Source: an uncultured Cyclobacteriaceae bacterium (GTDB taxonomy: Bacteria; Bacteroidota; Bacteroidia; Cytophagales; Cyclobacteriaceae). Taken from it: a stretch of 37,922 nt of DNA. Shown piece by piece: positions 32,619-37,922 of the stretch. The notes below the pieces were generated by a model. It saw only the letters and a list, made by a program, of their open reading frames with translations. It was not told the origin of the DNA and did not search any database. Both the position numbers and the translations under genes were made by a program. Each line of letters starts with the position of its first letter. Within the stretch, counting starts at the first letter, position 1. The stretch covers positions 1 to 37,922 of the forward strand of contig CANLOE010000072.1 in NCBI GenBank assembly GCA_947492745.1, written 5' to 3'.

Positions 32619-34391
32619 TCACCTGATTTTTTTCCATAATAACCATAGAATAACGCTGCCTCCCAAGGCCGATAGCCCAAGGACTACTGCGATGGAAAAA
32701 TCACCATAGATCCACGAGCCTGTAGCAAAAAGCAGAGCATATACGGTAAAACAGGCGATGGTCATGGCCAATACCTGTAAGGGCAGGGCTTCTTTGGTAG
32801 CAGTGCTTTCCGACATCTCCGTTTTCGACCTTATTCGATTCCATCCAGGTCCGGAGGGTTTTATTTTTTCATAAAAGGATATCAACTGTCCTTCTTCCGT
32901 GGGGCGTGTCAGTAAGGTAACGGTAAGCCAGGCAAAAGTGGTGATGCCGACTCCCCAGAGCATGGTATAATGTCCCGGCATAGCTTCGAAGCCTATCTTT
33001 ACGTGGATAAATTCAAAATATACGGCTACCAAAAAGGAAACGATCATACCCGTCAGCTCGGTATAGGCATTTATCCTCCACCAAAACCATCTCAAGATAA
33101 AGATGAGGCCCGTACCCGCGCCGATGCTCAGTAGGATTTCGAATATCTGGACCGCATTACTCATAAAAAGGGCCAGTACCGCAGAGAGGAGCATTAACCC
33201 TAGAGTAGAGAGCCGGCCGATACGGACCAGTGTATTATCCTTGGCTTCCGGGTCGATAAAGCGCTTATAGTAATCATTGACAATGTAGGATGCACCCCAG
33301 TTGAGGTGCGTGGATATGGTGGACATAAATGCGGCAATGAGCGAGGCGATAACCAGTCCCAAAAGGCCATGGGGCAGATAGGTGAGCATGGCCGGGTAAG
33401 CCAGGTCATGACCGATAAATTCGATAGGAATAGTTGGAAAACGTGTCTGTATAGTCTCCAAATCGGGAAATACAACAATGGAGGCCAAGGCAATGATGAC
33501 CCATGGCCAAGGACGGAGTGCGTAATGAGCAACATTGAAGAACAGCGTAGCTCCTACGGCATGTTTTTCATTTTTGGCCGAAAGCATCCTCTGGGCTATA
33601 TATCCACCTCCTCCGGGTTCGCCTCCAGGGTACCAAGCGCTCCACCATTGTACGGTCAAAGGAATGATGAACACCGCAATCAGTGTTTCCGTATCATCCA
33701 CTCGGGGGATGAAGTTCAGCTTACCTATCACGGCCTCATGCTCCAGTAACTGTTGCAGGCCTCCCACCTCGGGTAGGTCCAGTATGAAACCAGCAGCCCA
33801 TACCGTACCGATCATGGCCATAAAAAACTGAAAAAAGTCCGTCAGTAATACCCCTTTCAGACCACCTAGGGCACTATAAAAGACCGTGACCACAGAAGCT
33901 ATCAATAAAGTCTGCCAAGGAGAAAGTCCCAATAAGGTCCCACCAATCTTGATAGCCGCCAAACAAACCGTGGCCATGATCATCACATTGAAAAACAAGC
34001 CTAAGTACAATGCTCTGAAACCTCTCAAAAAGGCCGCTGTTCTACCACTATACCGTAGTTCGTAGAACTCCAGGTCAGTCAGCACCCCCGAACGGCGCCA
34101 TAAGCGAGCATATACGAAAACGGTCAACATACCTGTCAGTAAGAAAGCCCACCAAGCCCAGTTTCCGGATACTCCTCGCTGCCGAACAAGATCGGTCACC
34201 AGATTGGGCGTGTCCGCAGAAAAGGTCGTAGCCACCATGGATACACCCAGCAACCACCAGGGCATACTACGCCCCGACAGAAAATATTCGGAAGTACTAC
34301 TACCTGCTTTTCGCGCTACTGTTATACCTATGACCAATGAAATCAAGAAAAAAGAGATGATGAAAATCCAGTCGACGGTATCTAAAATCAT
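32619..34391 (-). CDS. Sodium:solute symporter family (SSS) transporter
   Basis: This inner-membrane secondary transporter uses the sodium gradient to import a small solute. The 590-residue chain has about 13-14 hydrophobic helices. The N-terminus shows the family pattern VIGITVARKAGSSTSEYFLS followed by GRSMPWWLLGVSMVATTFSA, where the Ser/Thr-rich stretch belongs to the sodium site. A hydrophilic insert around residues 500-530 precedes the last two helices. The solute cannot be read from sequence. It precedes the aspartoacylase-like gene by 93 bp. Confidence 0.92.
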   Translation of the reverse strand: MILDTVDWIFIISFFLISLVIGITVARKAGSSTSEYFLSGRSMPWWLLGVSMVATTFSADTPNLVTDLVRQRGVSGNWAWWAFLLTGMLTVFVYARLWRRSGVLTDLEFYELRYSGRTAAFLRGFRALYLGLFFNVMIMATVCLAAIKIGGTLLGLSPWQTLLIASVVTVFYSALGGLKGVLLTDFFQFFMAMIGTVWAAGFILDLPEVGGLQQLLEHEAVIGKLNFIPRVDDTETLIAVFIIPLTVQWWSAWYPGGEPGGGGYIAQRMLSAKNEKHAVGATLFFNVAHYALRPWPWVIIALASIVVFPDLETIQTRFPTIPIEFIGHDLAYPAMLTYLPHGLLGLVIASLIAAFMSTISTHLNWGASYIVNDYYKRFIDPEAKDNTLVRIGRLSTLGLMLLSAVLALFMSNAVQIFEILLSIGAGTGLIFILRWFWWRINAYTELTGMIVSFLVAVYFEFIHVKIGFEAMPGHYTMLWGVGITTFAWLTVTLLTRPTEEGQLISFYEKIKPSGPGWNRIRSKTEMSESTATKEALPLQVLAMTIACFTVYALLFATGSWIYGDFSIAVVLGLSALGGSVILWLLWKKIR

Positions 34392-34578
34392 AATAATCGA
34401 TATAGTTTTTTAAAAGATTCTATCGGTGCTCCCTTAGGTTCGGAGTACAACCATTTTACTAACACAAATTCCAAACTACAAAAAACCTTAGGACAATGTA
34501 CAATGACAAAACGATTATGTGAGAAAAGGACTGCCTCAGGTCATAATTCCTTCACCGTCTCATTCAACCAAGCCAGTT

Positions 34579-34800
34579 AGAGACTGTTTTGAAGATATTA
34601 TTTTAGAATTTATTATCACTTATTTTGGATAGGTACGAGCGTTAAAATAATGCCCCGAGGGCATTATTAGTGAAGGGGCAGATAGCCTGTCGCGCTAGCT
34701 AGCGAAAATTTCAACGAAATTAGGCGCCAAAAGAAGTACATACAGCAATGAGCATCATCGAGAAAGTAATTGGCTCAAGACAAATGTCATTACTGCGAGT
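34579..34800 (-). repeat. PR-E repeat, copy 4 (inverted), with 10-bp perfect hairpin
   Basis: Read on the minus strand it follows copies 1 and 3: CGCAGTAATGACATTT, TTTCGTTGAAAT, CCCTTCACTAATAATGCCC and the tail GTGATAATAAATTC to TCTCTA. The hairpin AATAATGCCC-CGA-GGGCATTATT (34646-34668) sits where copy 1 has AATGTCC-TCT-GGACATT. Confidence 0.82.
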
Positions 34801-34819
34801 TCCATGCAACAAATTGATT

Positions 34820-34949
34820 TACAAAAAACTTACATTTTAAATATCGCCTATCTTCCTGTTCATTATGCTTCACTCTACGTTGACAATCCTCGGGATAGCG
34901 CTGCTATCCCTGTGGTTCTCGCCTTGATTGAACCCAAATTTGTATTAGA
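34820..34949 (-). repeat. PR-B palindromic repeat, copy 4 (inverted, internally deleted)
   Basis: This 130-bp copy with apex GGGATAGC-AGC-GCTATCCC lacks about 36 bp of one arm compared with the other three. The missing part lies between short direct repeats of the TTGGGTTT / TTGGTTTC type. It follows PR-E copy 4 by 19 bp. Confidence 0.85.
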
Positions 34950-36223
34950 CTTTTTGTTTGGCACCGAGAATGTTGGCTTTTGTACCCTGATGAAGTTTTT
35001 TCTCCTTGCATAAGCAGAGCTACGGAACTTAAAAAAGACAAAATAAGGATGCTAAATGTGAAGTTTGCAGGTAAAAGAAAAAGTCTAAATCACTTCGACA
35101 ATCAAAAATCAATACTGACTAAATCAAAAAGATATCGTTGAAAACAGTCGCATAGAAAGGATGCAAAACAGGAATCAAAATAGACTTTTAGGTGATAGCG
35201 GCTCTCAACACTATAAGCATGATTACTATTATAAAAGTAACACTGTATCCAGCATATATGATGTAAAAATAACTCGTAGTGCGGCGTTCTGTTGGAAGAA
35301 ATGCATTACTTCGCCTCAATTTTCAATAGGAGAAACAGTAATTTTTCCACGAATTCAGAAAGTGTTCATGCATCACCAAAACAAGATTTATCATTCGTTT
35401 TTTCATGATGGTTGAAAGTATAGAATCATGCATTTAAAAATAAAGCGCATGGCCTCAGCTATACGATAATACCCATGTAATGTTAAGTAGTCAATATTAA
35501 AATAATGAGACTGTACACCAGAAAGTACAATGACCATTTTGAGCTTGATCAACGCGTAGCGTGGAACGAAAAATACCTTCGTGGCGGTAAATGATGGTAT
35601 GCAATCAAACTCAAAATACCTTTCAAAAAAATTGTTAGAACTTAAATTCATTAAAATCAAACTTAAATCGATGGTACCCCAGCTCTACTCACAATGCTAT
35701 TTGATATGAAACCTATATAGCAATCACAAATGACATATTTGATATATACAGAGGGTTTCCACACAAGTATTAGCGGTCAAATGTCAACATTAGTGACTTA
35801 GGCAAAATAAATTACGAAACCATTGAGATAAAAGGAAGTAATACCTTAAACTTGCTTTCGAAAGCTATTCTAAATAACCATCTTGATAAAGATTAAGTAT
35901 GCTTTCATTTAACAATAATGATTATACAATTACCGAATATAAAATCATTGCACCACTGATATAAATATTTTTTTACATATAATTTTTTGTATTTAAATAT
36001 GATTTTTTAAATTTTCAAATAAAAACACGCTAAAAAGATGACCATAATTTTTGTTTTACGTAAGAAATAAGTGAATTACCAAATTCTAGGAGTATTAATT
36101 GAAACGGTCGAATAGCATCATTTATTCTTTTCGGTCATAACCAATGGGTGGTTCTCGCCGAATCATGATGTACTCCGAAATTGCAACCTTAATACATATA
36201 CTAACCTAAGATTTTTTCGATTT
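34950..36223. other. 1.27-kb AT-rich region with no supported gene
   Basis: Small open frames of 84-85 codons exist on both strands, but none has recognisable motifs or a good start context. A short stretch near 35068-35086 (AAAAAGTCTAAATCACTTC) recurs near 9957-9975 and, weaker, near 20651-20668. The last 300 bp upstream of the HA-repeat gene are very AT-rich and likely hold its promoter, but no clear TAnnTTTG was found. Confidence 0.55.
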
Positions 36224-37711
36224 ATGATTAGTGAATTGAAGCTATTCCATTTGGAACATGGGCACACATACGTGCCAAGCAAATCAAGAGAACATCAAAA
36301 CCTTTATCAGTGGGTCGCCAAGATGAGAGAAGAAAAGCAAATGCTCGATTCCTCCTTAGTGACAGAACTGGATAGTCTGAATTTTGATTGGACTCCCCAT
36401 AACTCTTTCGATCAGTTGTGGCTGTACCGTTATCACCAACTTTTATCTTTTATTGAGGAGAATGGACATTCAAAAGTCCCCTACAATTATAAAAAGATAC
36501 CACAGCTGGGAGTATGGGTGCATACTCAGCGTAGAGCGGAGTTAAAGGATACGATTTCCGCTGAAAGAAAAGAAAAGTTAGACTCTGTAGGCTTCGCTTG
36601 GTGCAGTACCATAGAAGCAGAGAAAAATGGACAATGGGACAAAATGTTCGAGCGACTGTTGGCCTTTAACGAATCAGAAGGACATCCCAATGTACCTGCA
36701 AACTGGTCAAAGGATAAACAACTGGCCCGCTGGGTAGCCCGTCAAAAAGAGATACGGGATACTATCCCTGAGTACCGGAAAGAGAAACTGGAAGAAATCG
36801 GTTTTCTCTGGAGTCTTAGGGATATCAACTGGGACAAGATGTTCGAACGGCTACAAGTATTCCATACGGAGAACGGCCACTCCATGGTCCCTCACCTTCA
36901 CGAAGGGGACACACGATTATCAGAATGGGTCTATCGACAACGGCAGTACCCTAATCGCCTCTCCGACACTCAGAAAGATAAGCTGAACAGCGTCAACTTT
37001 ATGTGGCGTGAGAATATGCAGAAGCTTCCGGACAAGAACTGGAAGAAAATGTACAACAGGCTCAAGATCTTTCGAAGTAAAGAGGGACACTGCAAGGTCC
37101 CTTCCAAATCCAAGGAAGACCCTCAACTTTCAAGCTGGGTCTCCCGACAGCGACATTCTAAAAACAAATTGGAAAAATGGAAAATAGAAAAGCTGAATGA
37201 GATTGACTTCGCTTGGGCCGAGGATATCAGAAAAGAAAAAAGGAAGGCATGGCTCAACATGTATACTCGGCTGAAGAAATTCAATGCCGAAAACGGGCAC
37301 TGCAACGTACCCTCCCAATACGATGCCGATGAAAAACTGGGCCGATGGATAGAAACCCAAAGGCTTTATAAAGGAAAAATGGAGCAGTGGAAGGTAGACA
37401 TGCTGGAACGCTTAGGTTTTAAATGGAGTGAGGACATCCAAAGGGAAAAGAAGCTAAGATGGTACAGAATGTACGATAAGCTGAAAGATTTCCATACGCG
37501 TTTCGGACATGCCAGGGTACCGGAGTATTGGGAAGAAGACCCTGAGCTGTCACTCTGGGTAATCGGTCAACGTAGGCCCAAAAAACCTCTATCTCTAGAA
37601 AGAAAAAACCTGCTCAACGAACTTGATTTTGCGTGGAACAATCAAAGCCCCAATCGCCAGCGCGACCCTAAGGGACGTTATGTTTCCAACATCAAGAAAG
37701 CAAGAAGTTAA
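36224..37711 (+). CDS. Protein of seven helicase-associated (HA) domain repeats, without helicase
   Basis: This 495-residue protein is built wholly of about 70-residue helicase-associated (PF03457-type) repeats. Units start at about residues 1 (first helix shortened), 61, 136, 201, 271, 341 and 411. Each reads W-x-x-M-[FY]-x-R-L-x-x-F-x-x-x-x-G-H-x-x-V-P, then L-x-x-W-V-x-x-Q-R, and ends with L-x-x-[IL]-x-F-x-W. The conserved GH-x-x-VP and W-V-x-x-QR positions and many Lys/Arg suggest nucleic-acid binding. HA domains usually follow a DEAD/SNF2 helicase core; none is present here or in the next genes. The ATG at 36224 is the only start, as no ATG precedes it in frame. A good terminator follows at 37773-37811. 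The biological role is unknown. Confidence 0.85.
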   Translation: MISELKLFHLEHGHTYVPSKSREHQNLYQWVAKMREEKQMLDSSLVTELDSLNFDWTPHNSFDQLWLYRYHQLLSFIEENGHSKVPYNYKKIPQLGVWVHTQRRAELKDTISAERKEKLDSVGFAWCSTIEAEKNGQWDKMFERLLAFNESEGHPNVPANWSKDKQLARWVARQKEIRDTIPEYRKEKLEEIGFLWSLRDINWDKMFERLQVFHTENGHSMVPHLHEGDTRLSEWVYRQRQYPNRLSDTQKDKLNSVNFMWRENMQKLPDKNWKKMYNRLKIFRSKEGHCKVPSKSKEDPQLSSWVSRQRHSKNKLEKWKIEKLNEIDFAWAEDIRKEKRKAWLNMYTRLKKFNAENGHCNVPSQYDADEKLGRWIETQRLYKGKMEQWKVDMLERLGFKWSEDIQREKKLRWYRMYDKLKDFHTRFGHARVPEYWEEDPELSLWVIGQRRPKKPLSLERKNLLNELDFAWNNQSPNRQRDPKGRYVSNIKKARS

Positions 37712-37772
37712 TCAAGATAAATTTCAATCCTATAATCAAGTATAGATTATGCGATATAATACCCTTCTAAGA

Positions 37773-37811
37773 AAAGAGGCCGTCCCTTTAATGGAGACAG
37801 CCTCTTTTTTT
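37773..37811 (+). terminator. Terminator after the HA-repeat gene
   Basis: AAAGAGGC (37773-37780) pairs with GCCTCTTT (37800-37807), with additional pairs inside (GTCtCC-type), followed by TTTT. Position and strand fit the gene ending at 37711. Confidence 0.85.
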
Positions 37812-37845
37812 ATTCGATACTTGTCGAGTAGCTTCTGTTTTTTTT

Positions 37846-37922
37846 AACCCAAAATGTCCATTAGAAAATCTATTCCAGACTTAACTGGCTTCAAATCAGT
37901 AAATGAATGCGTTTTTTGAATT
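37846..37922 (-). repeat. PR-A palindromic repeat, copy 4 (inverted, cut by window end)
   Basis: Reading inward on the minus strand it equals the PR-A right arm at 1-80 with only a few substitutions, ending CATTTTGGGTTAAA. It is inverted relative to the other three copies, and its left arm lies beyond the window. Confidence 0.9.

Noticed and set aside
34804-35013. Plus-strand open frame of 69 codons
   Set aside because: It is made of PR-B copy 4 in inverted orientation; the coding look is incidental.
35161-35660. Two small frames (84 and 85 codons) on opposite strands
   Set aside because: There are no motifs, no neighbours, unusual composition and very AT-rich surroundings; not supported as genes.
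1-37922. CRISPR array
   Set aside because: The repeated sequences are long palindromes dispersed over the window, with no regular spacing and no spacers or cas genes.

Overview
The window looks like chromosomal DNA of a Bacteroidota bacterium, most likely a marine member of the Cytophagales. This rests on protein style (SCS/FSC-type lipoproteins, Bacteroidota-like exopolysaccharide export proteins), on the two best promoters having the Bacteroidota form (TTG, 18-20 nt, TAnnTTTG), and on moderate base composition. The genus is not determined. No tRNA, rRNA, phage, transposase or CRISPR array was recognised.

Layout. 1-1622: a repeat-containing lipoprotein followed by two large palindromic repeats. 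1623-9394: a minus-strand exopolysaccharide operon read as outer-membrane export lipoprotein (Wza type), co-polymerase (Wzc type), flippase (Wzx), two sulfotransferases and a polymerase (Wzy type). 10059-10991: an RmlD-type nucleotide-sugar reductase standing alone. 12805-16342: a plus-strand set of GT4 glycosyltransferase, third sulfotransferase and DUF1972-type glycosyltransferase. Together these suggest a sulfated exopolysaccharide or capsule. The priming transferase and most glycosyltransferases are not in the window.

16562-26325 holds mostly single housekeeping or accessory genes: a BaiN/YhiN-type flavoprotein, a cytosolic PBP2-fold protein, a solitary C5 cytosine methyltransferase, a DEAD-box helicase, a lipoprotein with a CBM6-like domain, a DUF1223 protein and a LysM-amidase. 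26326-29993 is a minus-strand metal-homeostasis gene set: a MerC-like membrane protein, a COG0523 GTPase, a DUF1826 protein and a second COG0523 GTPase. A Bacteroidota promoter at 30366-30396 is overlapped by a perfect 17-bp palindrome, which suggests Zur-type zinc control. 31470-34391 carries a secreted aspartoacylase-like metallopeptidase and a sodium:solute symporter. 36224-37711 encodes a protein made only of seven helicase-associated (HA) repeats.

The most unusual feature is in the spaces between genes. Nearly every long intergenic region is filled with members of several dispersed repeat families, here named PR-A to PR-E. The best are 165-235 bp imperfect palindromes. Their arms differ between families, but they share a small apical hairpin (TAGC-ACC/AGC-GCTA) whose stem varies by paired substitutions, and PR-A and PR-C share terminal inverted repeats of the type AACCCAAAnTG. 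Inverted PR-A copies lie at the two ends of the window. No gene that would mobilise them is present here.
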